In this document: in pieces, positions 1-11,800 of the stretch | Position numbering within the stretch: the stretch's first letter is position 1 | Layout: each line of letters opens with the position of its first letter | Assembly: GCA_900642245.1 (NCBI GenBank) | Contig: CAAAJI010000008.1 | Location: 554,655-618,654, forward strand | From: Fragilaria radians | Lineage: Eukaryota; Bacillariophyta; Fragilariophyceae; Fragilariales; Fragilariaceae | Direction: 5' to 3' | Length of the DNA stretch: 64,000 bases | The notes under the pieces: generated by a model | The model's input: only the letters and a program-made list of their open reading frames with translations | Database searches by the model: none | Told to the model about the DNA's origin: nothing | Made by a program: the position numbers and the translations under genes

Positions 1-2039
1 TGGCTTACGAAAGAATCCAACTGCCGCGTTAGTTTGTTCCATGGCTGAGTTGATGATTTCGCAAAAAAGATTTTCCGAAGCCAGGGACTTATACAAGCAA
101 TATGAATCACAGGTGGGAACAGAAAGAGAGAGAGCCGAAATATACCTGGCATGCGCCTGGCTTGAAGAAAAATATTTTCGAAATTTTGAATGTGCCGAAG
201 AATGGATCAATAGAGCACTTGGATTGGACCCATCGAGCAATGGAAGAGCGCAATTAGCCTTGGCTAGGTTGGAAGGTCGACGTAATAGACGAGAAGATAA
301 ATCTGGAAAAGTAGCAACAAGAAGAAGGCTCTCGGAAGCTGTTCAGAATATTGAAAGGGGTCAAGTTGAAAGCACCGATGGTCGTTTGTTCAATGCTTTG
401 GCACATGTTGAAGTTAAGTCAAGGAATTACGAAGAAGCAAGAAAAATATTGTTGAAAGGCATTGAACGTTTTCCTGATGATGTCTCAGTACGTACTTTGA
501 CTATGACGATGATGATAGAAAATATGTGTTTCGTTACTAATGAAATTGTCTAATATTCAGCTTCTGAATGCTGCTGGTCGTGTGGAAGAACGCATGTTCA
601 ACATAAATGGAGCTAGAGAGTTGTATAAAGCAAGTTTATCGCGCCAACCTTCAGCGCCAACATTTGTCGCATTAGCTATGTTAGAGATTCGCCATCCAGT
701 GAGCAAACCCTCCAATTTTACGCTCATAAAATCTTACTTTGAGAGAGCGCTACAACTCGACTCTAGACACGGTCCAGCGTATAATGCTTATGGTAATATG
801 GAATTTCGCAGGGGAAATGTCTCGGAAGCACGTGAAGTATACAATCGTGGGATGCGAGCAGGTTGTTCAGATCCGGCATCTGTTTATCACGGTCTTGCAA
901 AAATTGAGCTATCCTTAGGAAATGTTGATACTGCTAGAGAAATCCTTTCTCGTGGACTGAGATTAGTCGAAGCGCAAGATAGAACTATGGATTCGTCACG
1001 GCATGAACGCGCTGTCTTTCTAGTACACACACTAGGCATGTTGGAACTCAACAGTAAACGTTTTGTTGAAGCGCAGAAAGTTTTTTTAGACGGATTAAAA
1101 AACTATGAGCGTTGTTCTCAACTACTCCTAGGTGCCGCATTGTGCGAGGTGAAGCTCGGGAGTATTGATAAGGCAAGGGCGTTATTCGAAAGTGCAGTTC
1201 GAGCAGACAAAAAGCATGCTCAAGCTTGGCAAGCATGGGGCGTCATGGAAGCTAGAGCTGGGAATTTCACAGTTGCAAAAACTCTTTTCGAAGCTGGCTT
1301 GAAGAGCAGTCCAAGACATGGTGCACTGTGGCATGCGTATGGAGTCCTTGAAGGACGACTGGGAAATATTCAAGCGGCCAGAACATACTTTGAAAGCGGT
1401 ATTCGCAAATGTCCAAACCATGTGCCACTCTATCAAGGATGGGCGAACGTAGAAATGAAAGCTGACAACTTAGACAAGGCTAAAACTTTGATAGGTGAAG
1501 CTCTTACACGTGACAAAACAGTTGGTTCTAGTTGGCTGGTGGCGGCGAAGATAGAGCAATTACAAGGAAACGATGGCTTGGTAAGTCTCATACTTAAACG
1601 AGGAATTGAGTGCGCACCAACGGAAGCATCCTTGTATCGAGAACTAGGGGAAAGACTTGTTCTTAAGGGAAAGTTCAATGAAGCGAGAGAAATTTTGGAA
1701 CGTGGTCTAGAAATCAATCCTCTTCATGCGCCTCTCTATCATTCGTTGGCGGAATTAGAAGCACGAATATTTAATGTGGAAGGCTTATCTCGTTTGAATA
1801 AAAGAGCAAAAAACATTTTCTCTGCTAACGCCATGGAATCTCTACCCTCATCAACTCAAGCTTGGGGCAGTCGGATACGAATGACCGCCTATGGATCAGT
1901 ACCAAAGGGAGTTGCAGTAGCACTGGCAGACAAAATTGGCCACAGTATCGAAGACGACGAAGACGATCCGATTGTAACTCCGATTGAAAGCATGAGTGAA
2001 TTCGAAGCAAAAACAGTTTTAGATGTCTTTGAAGAATGA
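1..2039 (+). CDS. HAT/TPR-repeat protein, Mbb1/HCF107-like (5' partial)
   Basis: The frame is open from base 2 through the ATG at 41 with repeat-like sequence already present, so the true start lies left of the window. Exon 1 runs to 487 and exon 2 from 561 to the stop at 2039. The 73-nt intron 488-560 has GTACGT at its start and TTCAG at its end; it joins the frames in phase 0 and removes an in-frame stop. The product, about 650 aa here, is built of roughly 34-residue helical repeats of the pattern A-x2-x-G-x2-E-x3-G-x-(I/V)-x2-AR-x2-F/Y-x2-G, typical of half-a-TPR (HAT) proteins. Family knowledge: Mbb1 (Chlamydomonas) and HCF107 (plants) bind and protect the 5' ends of plastid psbB/psbH transcripts. 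Assignment to that role is inference; a generic HAT-repeat RNA-processing factor is the alternative. The C-terminal ~60 residues are non-repetitive and acidic. It converges on the next gene with 80 bp between the stops. Confidence 0.8.
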
Positions 2040-2119
2040 AACCTATGATATCTGTGAGATTTAAATAGTACATTACATTGTTATGTCCCCATATAAATTA
2101 TCCATGTAGTCGTCAATCC

Positions 2120-4564
2120 CTATTTTTTCCATGTGACTCTATGTGCGCTGCTTCCCCTTTGTGAATTATTATCAGGAGATTGATGATTGCGTAAGCTTCC
2201 GGACAAAGAAGATGATGCGGTATCTCGATCAGAAGTAACAGTGTGTTCCTGTTCCGTCTCTTCATGTGAAGAGTTGACATCTCGATCCAGGGATACTCTT
2301 TTGCTTGCTATTCGTTGTGATTCTAAAGTCTGGGGGGATCCTTGATTACTTTTAGACGCGACGATTTCTCTAGAAATTGCACTGCTTAAATCCGCCATCG
2401 TAAGCTCTTCCACTTTCATGAGAGCAGATGTAGCAATAAATTTAGCGTTTTCTAGCTCATGATTTGATTTCTCAAGCTTTTTCCGCAACGTAGAAATCTC
2501 TTTGATTAGCTCTCTTTCTTTGCTTTCACGACGTTTCAGGGCATCTACTAGAGCATTGTTCTCAATCTTAGCGGAATCTAAATTTTGCTGCAATTCATCA
2601 TGACGAGTTTTCCATTGAAGAACCTCCTTTTGATGCCTTGAGTTCTGGGGTAAACCTCTCATGATGACTTCTTTATCACTTCCTTGATCATCGATTACAT
2701 CCCATTTTTCAACATGTTCAGACTTCCGCTCAAGGTCTTCGAGCTTTTTCCTTGCAACTTTTAATTGCCTCGTCAATTGCTTCCTCTCCCGTTCTGAAGT
2801 TTCTAAGTGAGTTTGCAAAGGTTTCAAGAGACCAAGTGCTTCTTTTAATGAGTCATTAAGCATCCTCTCAGCCTCTGTTTTGAACAACAACTCTTTCTTC
2901 ACTTGATGAAGTTGGTTTTCGAGATCACGTTTTTCTTGAATACTCGTTGCAAGATCTCCCAGCGCTTTGATATCTTCCATTTTCCCCCTCAAGCTTTCAA
3001 GCTCAGAATCCCTTTGCTTTACTACTTCCTTTTGATTATTTAAATCTTTTTCAAGCTGATTGATTTTGGACTTTTGAATATCGGAATGAACGTCTCTTGT
3101 CATGGAAGCCTTTTCTGATAGTTTCTTTTCTAAGTCTTCGATTTGACGCCTTAAAAGTTTATTTTCATCCATGATAGTCAATTTATCTTTATGCATGCCT
3201 TGAAACTTTGACTGTGCGCTACTAAGCATTCTTTTCAGTTCCTCTTGTTTCTGATCTCGCCTTGTTCTAGTGTCTCTCTCAAATTGCTCCTCACCGGATG
3301 GCATTGTGCGTGATGTGGATATAGGGGATGTGAATGTAGATTTGGACATAAAGCTATTTCGCTCTTTACGAAGCTGTTCCAATTCTTCCTCCAATTCTTG
3401 TTTTTCCTGATCAGTTTTGGCTACTGCGTCTTGTAACGGTTTTAGAAGTGCAACAGCTTCTTTCAGAGATGCCCTTAACTCAGCAGAAGATTCCTCCCGC
3501 GCTTTTAAATCACCCCGATAAACAGATATCTGAGCTTCAAGCTCTGCGATTTTCAGAGGATCGTTTGTGGAAGCTTCAATAATTTCTTCAATACTCTGAA
3601 CTAATTGATTTGCATCATTAGGGATGTTGTGTTTCGTCTTTCCATACCTATCTAAAAGCCATCGATAGACGTCCTGGAGAGGTTGCAACATATTTGGAGC
3701 TTGCCTTAGTTCTTGGTCTACTGCTTCAAGTTCTTTCATGGCTTCGTCTAAACATGCTTGTAACTCTTCTCTTTCTTTCTCTAACAAATTCAGTCTTCCG
3801 GAAGCATCACTATCTCTATTCGACTGATCTCTTAACATTTTGACTTCTTCGGACCATCCTTGTTCGGCTTCTTTCCACTGAGTTCGACATTGATTCAAAT
3901 CCTCTTGTAATTGTTTACAGTCTTCTTGTAGCTGCATGATATGTCTTTCTTGATCTTGTACTCTGAGCTCCCATGTATATTGCTCTGCCTCAAGTGTATC
4001 TTCAAGCTCTTTGCGTACCATATCAGCTGTCAATATTTGCGCATGAGCTCGATCAAGTTGTACTTGAAGCTCTCCGACCATCATATCTTTTGATTGCGAC
4101 TCTGAAATCTGAAGTTTCGATTGCAATTGATTTAATTTTGTCGAATAAATTTCCTTTTCCTTCTGTAGTGATTCCGAAGCAGTCTGCTGCACCCTATTGA
4201 ATTCATCTTGTAGTTTCTTATAATTATCATCTGTCACATCTTTATCATGCTGCAACTGCTCCACGGATCGTTTCAATTGTCGAATAGAGGATCTTAATTC
4301 CAAAATCACAGCATCAGATTTAGCCAGGGCAGCCTTCGAAGAAGAATCTCGTTGATGTGCTTCTTGAAGGGCTGAACGAAGCTTTGATACTTCGTGGGAT
4401 GGCGATTGCTGATTTTCGTCGGTACTCATCGACACTGCAACTGTGCTTGTACTCGCATTTGAAGCAGTTTTGGAAATAAAATTTGATCCGGTGACAAAAC
4501 TACCCATACCACCCCGTTTTTTTTCTTCTATAGGTGATTCTCGAACTGGTGTCAATGGGGCCAT
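2120..4564 (-). CDS. Long coiled-coil protein with repeated LLKPLQ motifs
   Basis: A single-exon reading frame of 814 aa with ATG at 4564 in a GGCCATGG-like context. After about 60 Ser/Thr-rich residues nearly the whole protein is heptad-rich, high in Glu, Lys, Gln and Leu, and predicted coiled coil. It contains three spaced segments ending in (L/K)PLQ: around residue 288 (NMLQPLQDVY), 363 (SLKEAVALLKPLQ) and 570 (SLKEALGLLKPLQ). The last two are clear copies of one ~40-residue unit, each followed by a charged helix. The C-terminal 90 residues are Ser/Gln-rich and not coiled. There is no signal peptide or membrane segment. I do not recognise a named family; a structural or scaffold protein of cytoskeleton, centrosome or membrane traffic is possible but only inference. 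Its 3' end faces the HAT-repeat gene. Confidence 0.75.
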   Translation of the reverse strand: MAPLTPVRESPIEEKKRGGMGSFVTGSNFISKTASNASTSTVAVSMSTDENQQSPSHEVSKLRSALQEAHQRDSSSKAALAKSDAVILELRSSIRQLKRSVEQLQHDKDVTDDNYKKLQDEFNRVQQTASESLQKEKEIYSTKLNQLQSKLQISESQSKDMMVGELQVQLDRAHAQILTADMVRKELEDTLEAEQYTWELRVQDQERHIMQLQEDCKQLQEDLNQCRTQWKEAEQGWSEEVKMLRDQSNRDSDASGRLNLLEKEREELQACLDEAMKELEAVDQELRQAPNMLQPLQDVYRWLLDRYGKTKHNIPNDANQLVQSIEEIIEASTNDPLKIAELEAQISVYRGDLKAREESSAELRASLKEAVALLKPLQDAVAKTDQEKQELEEELEQLRKERNSFMSKSTFTSPISTSRTMPSGEEQFERDTRTRRDQKQEELKRMLSSAQSKFQGMHKDKLTIMDENKLLRRQIEDLEKKLSEKASMTRDVHSDIQKSKINQLEKDLNNQKEVVKQRDSELESLRGKMEDIKALGDLATSIQEKRDLENQLHQVKKELLFKTEAERMLNDSLKEALGLLKPLQTHLETSERERKQLTRQLKVARKKLEDLERKSEHVEKWDVIDDQGSDKEVIMRGLPQNSRHQKEVLQWKTRHDELQQNLDSAKIENNALVDALKRRESKERELIKEISTLRKKLEKSNHELENAKFIATSALMKVEELTMADLSSAISREIVASKSNQGSPQTLESQRIASKRVSLDRDVNSSHEETEQEHTVTSDRDTASSSLSGSLRNHQSPDNNSQRGSSAHRVTWKK

Positions 4565-6799
4565 GGCCTTGACGCGTTAGTTGAAAGTAGTTGCAAGAAT
4601 AAGCAATCTTCGCAACTGGTCTTACTAGTAGATATTGCTACAACGTTGGTTGAAGTCGACGACGATACTGAAGTATTAAGGGGACGAGTCCCATTGACTC
4701 TCCTTTCAGTCCTGTAGAAGCTCTGATTGAGTGTTCTGCAACGGCGGAAAATCCGTAACCGTTTGGAGCCCAATTTTGTTTTGGCGACAATTGTCGTTGA
4801 GTATTTTTGATGACGTAGACTATCATGTGAATTTGCATCTTAAATGTGGGTAATTCATCGTTACGGTTATCACTAATAATTTTTTTCATAGGTTGACAAG
4901 ATGCAACATTAAAAGTTTCATTATACAGTCCTCCACTCATACAAGCCTAAAGCTGCATAGTGTTCAGCGTTTCAACCAACTAACAAAAATGGCACTGGAT
5001 GGAGAGAAATAGTTGCCGAGCAAAATGTTTCACATTTGGTTGTGAATTAACTGCATTTCCTCCTTTTGATTTGCGCATCATAATGTCAACCAATTCCGTA
5101 GTCAAATGCCAAATGTTGCTCCATTGACATTTAATGTCGTAAAAAAAGAGTGGGAAGCATGTATATTAATTTATAAAAGACTTGAGCTAACCATTCTTTA
5201 AATTCTGGTTATGTGTGTAGTACTGTCTTTGTCCTTGCTCAATGTCCACAATTTAGCTTTCTTTGTGCAATATCTAATATATCCTCACAAAGATGATTTC
5301 TTCTTTACTTTTGAATCCATCATTAAATTCACGCGGGTGCCCTCCAATTCAGATGCAATATATATTATCTGAACTACGTCACTCATGGAATGAAATCTTG
5401 TTTTTTATATCTTTTATTCTGCCTTTGACCTTGCCAATTTTTTTAGGATTTTTGTTGCCACATCTAAGGATTAATTAGACCTGACAGAGCGATTGCTCTA
5501 GAAATAATATTCAAAAAAAGACAACAAGGATAAGGCAATGAGGATTTGTTGAAAGGTGAAAGCCACCGTTTTTGGATGCCAAGTAGATTACAGTAGAATA
5601 TGTTCCATTGACTTTGGTACTAAATCTACATAATAGATGACTCTGTTGTGGGAAAGGGTAATTGACACCTAAAAATAATTGAAATACAGTTAATCATTGG
5701 GTTATATTGAATCTTGTTCTTAATTCTTGTTGATAGGTGGAAATCGTAAAAGATTCAAATAATTTGAATCGTAATCTTTTTCCTTGCTATTGTTGCACCT
5801 GATTTGAAAATCTTTCCCCAGGATTTCCGCCTATGTATAGACGTGTCATAATCTCAAATAATATCACATGCCTTTAACATCCTGTGCTTGCAATACTGGT
5901 CACCTCCAGTATTGGTTTACAAATGCATCTCAATTCCTATTTCCCAGTCATTCAATCATACACTTTATACATGTGAGACTTGTAAACTGGACTTATCTGC
6001 AATAGAAGTTGACAACAACAAAAAGTGACGTAGTTCTTTTTTGTTTTTCAAAGTCATAAACTAAAAGATTGCGATCTATGGTGAAATATTCAACCCTTGC
6101 AACGAATTCCTAATGTGATAAAGTGGAATGTTAGCTTACTTCTTAGTTTGGCTTAAAATTGTTAGAATTAGCCTATATTTCTAAATCTATTCGAATAAAA
6201 ATCCTGAAGAAGCACCTTGTGAGATATGTCTAGAGCACAAGAAACATAATCTGAAGCACCAATTGATTCAAGAATGTTCGTAGTTCTAGTGAAATGATCG
6301 TAGATTTGCCATACATTATTGATCCCACATTTATATACTTAACTATCGTGAATCATTATCCAACCCGTAACACCAAATTTTATGATTTCTCAATGTGCTG
6401 ATGCCTTCTGTGCGTTTAGAATCATCATTAGTTTACTAGTCCCCTAATGTCTGACAGTACTTCTGATCCTAGCATGTTTAATCCATAAATGTGTTTTAAA
6501 CTTTCCTCTTTTAAATCCTTTCCGTTTCCCTACAAAATACATGTTCCTTCCTTAACTAAAAAGAAGTATATCTGGACTACATATCAGCTTCTGGAATTCA
6601 GAAAAATAGCTTTATTGCAAGATAGTTAGTCCTTCGCAGTTAATGTAAGGCGGTCCCAAAAGTGTAGAATGCAATTGCTGCACATTCCCAAAAATTTGAT
6701 ACGACCTTGTGCTTCTTCTGAAACTTAAAGGAACACTTGCGATAATTTAAGTCAACTAGATTTTCTACCCCTTAGATACTCCGTCCAATGACCTGAGTA

Positions 6800-7400
6800 A
6801 GAATCTGACTCAAAAAGCTTGTCCTGTATCGATTCTTGAAACTACTGTAGGAAAACTCTACAGTCTTCTGATTATAGAACAATTCCAGTCATATATCAAC
6901 TTATTCATGGACATGATCTGCATCTAAATACTCGTTGCCTTAGTCCTTTAAGAGTTGTTAATTCGTGGGGATGTCTTCCTCTCCTTTTGCATAGAAATCC
7001 TTCAAATATTTATCATCCTCAATTTAAACACAGAATCGTCTAGGTAGGAAGTAGGAATAGTTACACTGCCCCAAGGAAATGTCTTGAGATTCGGCGAAAT
7101 CTATCTTGGTGCCCTTCAATGGCCTTTCCATTTGACACGTTTGAAATCTACTCATGGAAGCAAGGGCAATATCTAATTTACCTAAATCTATCATTCAAAC
7201 ACAACAGTCAATTACGGTCATATACTTGGCTGTATCTCCGTCTACTTTAGGGGAGTATCCTTCACTGATAGGAGTCTTAACTGAATTGATATCTAATGGA
7301 AACCTACATGTGCTAACCTTAGTCGTTGATTCTTCCAATGTTCTGCAAGGATTATAAACTTCCACAAAGGCGAAACGCATGAGTGCCTTCAACCCTTAAT
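6800..7400 (-). mobile_element. Decayed Ty1/copia-type pol fragment (RT end to RNase H)
   Basis: On the minus strand, translation between 7392 and about 6870 follows the order of a copia polyprotein despite several stops and frame changes. First comes a Y-x-P-x-V/L-D segment (GYSPKVDGD), then AKYMTVID, then LGKLDIALASMSRF, the counterpart of the family's LGR-x-DI-x2-A-x3-LS-x-F connection region. Next are E-x-DIPTN and LDADH near 6911-6925, the counterpart of the (F/Y)VDADH RNase H motif. Stops after CCV and several around the DADH segment show it is dead. No flanking long terminal repeats were recognised by eye. Assignment rests on pattern recognition. Confidence 0.6.
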
Positions 7401-8606
7401 AAGTCGATCTTCTCTAAAACTTGATGACTTACACAAGCTCCATTTTCGGATGTCGTTCATATACGTAAACAAACATTGGTCGTGTGTTTCATTATCCAGA
7501 ATTCATAAGTCAGGCTCATATTTCGATACCTTAAATCCCAGTCAAAATGATACGTTATCTAAATGTTTCCAAAATCAATCTACAGATGTTAAAGGTCAAA
7601 TACGGATTTTACCGCAATCATGATATTTACATCTAACTTCGTTCCACATTTACATCCTGAATTTAGATGTGCCTTTCCCTTTACTTTACCACATAAAGAG
7701 GCATATCCAATAACACATATGCAACATGACATATCCTTTACTATCAACTAAGAAAAATCAATTCTAGTTTGTCTCCACACTTACTTCTTCTTCTACGCAT
7801 ACAACTTTATTGATATTAACTGTTCAACTCCTTCAGGTAACCAATCTTGCCATATACATATAGCCAGTATCTTACCATCAGCAGCAATATACATGGGAGT
7901 TTCCCTAAAGTCGCTTGGAGTAACCTTCTCTGAATCCAGTAACAAGAATGACCAAAAATAAGGCAGCTGACTTCGTTCGGTCGTGACCATATCATGCGCA
8001 ATAAAAACTCAATGTTCAAGTCTATTTTTTATTCCTTTCGGAACTTGAATTCCAAAATTATGTTTTGAAAGTAGATGCTCATTTGATTGATGTAACAGGA
8101 GCTTCTGTTTTGCTAATTCATTATTTAGTAAGCACTTAGTCTTTGCCTAGGAGAGTATCGAGACTGAGTGCAAAAAAACTGATACATGGCTTTTTCCTTT
8201 CAACATCATCCCAGTTAAAAAGAGATTATGCTTAAAATTACCTTATCCTCCCTTGTCGTTGGAATAATTAATCAAGCTCTCTGCTTCCCATTATTTATCG
8301 AATTCATCGTCGATCATAAACGATCGTTGCTTGCTACATCGAAAGTGATTGGATACATTAAGAGATATGTCAAACTTCAATCAGGTAGATGTATAGTTGG
8401 AGACACACGTGCTGTAGAATCACAGGAATATTTTGGTTTTGTCCAGAGGTGCCAGATAGCATTGCATTAGTCTTTGTTCTAGTAGTTGACACTGTGATTT
8501 ATTCTGGTGTGTTACAGTAACTTTGAATTATGCTGTATCTTTTGAATCTTGCAGTTTTTGCATGTAATCATGTTTACAAATTACGAATCATTGATTAAGC
8601 TTCAAG

Positions 8607-8699
8607 ATCTTCAGTTTACACAGAAAAATAGTCGTAGAAAACCATCCAATATATCTTCAGTTTACACAGAAAAATAGTCGTAGAAAACCATCCAATATA
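8607..8699. repeat. 46-bp perfect tandem duplication
   Basis: Two adjacent copies (8607-8652 and 8653-8698) of the same 46-bp sequence, beginning ATCTTCAGTTTACACAG, lie about 150 bp upstream of the start codon of the VPS13-like gene. The copies look identical, so the duplication is recent or maintained. It may fall in the promoter or 5' UTR of that gene. Confidence 0.9.
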
Positions 8700-8846
8700 C
8701 TAGTGGCCACGGATTTAATCAACTTCTACACTTCGATGACAGCACTGGTATTATTTAAGGTTACATGAAAATCCAACTAGTAAGATCAGGTTTGGTACAA
8801 GTGCACGGGAGCGAGTGATAGAAGAGTTGACTTATTATTAGAAACG

Positions 8847-11800
8847 ATGGAGCAATTTCTGCTTGGAATCTTTCAAGAACAGCTTTCTAGAGTAAGTACT
8901 TTCATGGAATGAAAACTAAAATGATGATGAGAAACCGCTTCCTAAAAATCTGAACAAAACAGTACTTAGTTGGATTCAAGAAAGAGCAAGTCAATGCCAA
9001 TTTATTGAATGGCAAGGGACAGATACGCGACGTTAATTTAAATTGCTCCTTTATTAACGAGAATATATCCAAGATAACCCCTTTTTTCCATGTTGAATCG
9101 ATACGAGTATCTGAGCTCGGTTTTAATGTAACGTCATGGACGAATTTGAAGAAAGCTCCAATTTTAGTTGATATCCAGGATGTTGAAATAAAAGTTGTGG
9201 AACCTCTAAGTTTCCTTGAAAAGGAAAAGCGTTTGAAGATCAGACAGCTTTCATGGGTTGAATTCATGGAAAGCAGCAGCAGTAAAACAGGGAAACGTGG
9301 TCCTTACAATTTATTTGATCGAATTCTTGATAACCTTCAAGTTGAAATTCGATCGGTAACTATCATATTTCAACCGATGGGTAGGTTTAAGACACATCGA
9401 AAAGGACCATGGACACCACCATCATTGATCTTACGGCTTAAACATCTAAAGTATTGTAGCGTCGATCAGTATGGAAACGAGGGAAGCATTGATGATTGTT
9501 GGAGGCATAATTCATTTGAAGGAAATACAAGAGACCAGACGCTAATAGTTTACAAAAAGGTAGCAACTCAAGTCTCACTTGGAATATTATCAGAAACTCA
9601 GAATACAAGTAAATCAGAACTTTTGTTGAAAGATACCCCCTTGGAAGTTCACATCGCATTTCACAAAAAGTTTATTGATTCCGCTATTTTGGCAATTCAA
9701 ATCGATGTTACCTTCAATCGTGTTGAAGTACATATATCAAAGGAAATTCTTCCCTCTATTGTTCATACAGCGTCTGGAATTCAATATTGTTTTTCCAAAG
9801 ATCGCGCATTTGAGGATCCCTTACTTCCGCATGGAGATGAGGGACACGACGAAGGTAGTGTGGAAGTCAATGCCCCTAAAGCCCTCGTTTATGGAAACAT
9901 GACATCCTCTGTTGTAGAATCCGATAGCGATGAAGATGACAAGAACCTATCATCTGATAAGAATCAAGGAAACTCAGCCGGCGATGATGCAAGTGATTTG
10001 ACTATTTTAGGGTTGAACACTATGGAAAATGTCGATAATGTAGGAATATTCGGTGTGAAGGAAGATCCTGGTGAAGAATCAAAATCAAGCAAAAACGACC
10101 AATCACTAACTCCACAATTAAGTTCCCAGTCTGGGAGTAATGATCAAAACAAGACAAAAGCTCGACCTGTCTTGGTATTGCCAAGTGGTGTAGTAATATA
10201 TGAAAAATTGTCAATAAGCTTATCCATTCATGATGTTAAGGTTCGAGGTACTTACTTTAGTGGAGATGATGATTACGTTCAGCTTCATGTAAAAGGTCTT
10301 GTTACTGAAGTAATCTGGCCGAAAGCTACATTGGAAAAAGGATTACATGCACAACTTTCCTTATCTTACGTAACATTACAAGATCTCTACGACAAGAAAA
10401 TGACCACATTAATGAGAGGTGGGCGCAATCAAGGAAGGCAATTTTTCCCGCTTGAATCACTTCCTATTTCGTGTCATGAGATACCTCCTGATGATACCTT
10501 CCCTTTTCTCGAGGATAGATGCATACGGCCAGATCACTTTGATTTTCGACACTCCTTTCCATGTCAAGCAGTTAGTTTGAAAGCATCATTTAACTCTTCG
10601 TCCAAAGTCTCAGATCCAGTAAACGAAAGTTTTTTTGTTTTGCTTGAAGTCGGGATCGACCGTTTTGAAGCCATTCTAGACTCATTAGTTTTGTCCCGTG
10701 TTTTAAAGTTCCTCGTTCTTCAGTCAACAGATGGCTATGATCCCAGATGGTATTCTGGAGATTGGACCGAAGAACTTACGACTGATATTTTGGTATATCC
10801 GTCGAGTCCACTAATTCTCTCAAATTGTATTCAGGGACATGCCGATGCTTTTCACCACGAAAATGAGATGATCTCTTCCGATCTGATGAATATTACTGCA
10901 AAACTTTCTGGAATAACATTGCGGATTCCTGCCGCTGCTCCTTTCGATGTGCGAGCTTGTGATATAATCTTGTCTATGACTGAATTAATGCTTGTTGTTA
11001 AAGCAGATCTCCCAAAATCCTTATTTTGTGACAAGATTGGATCATCAAGAAAAGATGAAGAATCCCATCAAGATACAAAAGTCAACTTTCCAAACGATCC
11101 CTCAGATATTTGTTATGCTATTGCCATGCCTGAAGATCGTGTAGGTAGACAACAACTTTCTACATTCCGTGCCAAAATGACGACGAAAGGATTGGAAATA
11201 AAACTTGTGCCAACTCTTCCTTACTTTAATGCCGACTTTTCACGGAAGTTACTTGCCCCTTTAGAGATGACAATATTGTTTTGTTTTGAAGGAGATCGTC
11301 TACGCAATAAAAACTCTGATCTCTACAAGATAAATTTTTCTATTCAAATTCATGATTTAAATCTTAACTTGGATTTCGATCTGTTGGCAGGGGCTTTGAT
11401 TTGCATTTTGTCCCATTTAAAAGTTTTTAATACCCTCAAATTTGATACGGACAATTTTTCCATGAAAAGAGCAGAAGTACGAAAACTGAATGCAGAGATC
11501 CAAGATGGATTCAAAAATAAAATGTCTACATATGTCCAGGGAGAAACTGCTACCTTGGAAGAGCAGTTGGTACCGATTGTAAAGACACCGTGTTTTACTT
11601 TAGTTTTAATTATTGAAATTGCAGAAGTTGGAGTGAAGATCTGGCGACAACGCGTGCCTCTTAACAGCATTTTCAGAGCGTCCGTCTCGGGGGATAATTC
11701 CCATATGGAGAGTAGCCCAATACCCATAATTAACTTATTGACATTCAAAATATTGGGCACAAAAGTTGGAATCGAGACTGAACAAATTGATGGAAATAAG

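Larger units (their letters stand above)
4565..8846. other. Gene-poor spacer, 4.3 kb
   Basis: AT-rich sequence upstream of two divergently transcribed genes. Apart from the copia-type relic at about 6800-7400 and the 46-bp duplication at 8607-8699, I see no supported gene. The small frames here (5293-5478, 8228-8470 and others) have no recognisable domain. Confidence 0.6.

Noticed and set aside
1048..1717. Minus-strand frames opposite the HAT-repeat gene.
   Set aside because: They are shadows of the repeated coding sequence on the plus strand.
4552..4940. Minus-strand frames upstream of the coiled-coil gene.
   Set aside because: They overlap its start in other frames and show no conserved features; no intron links them to the gene.
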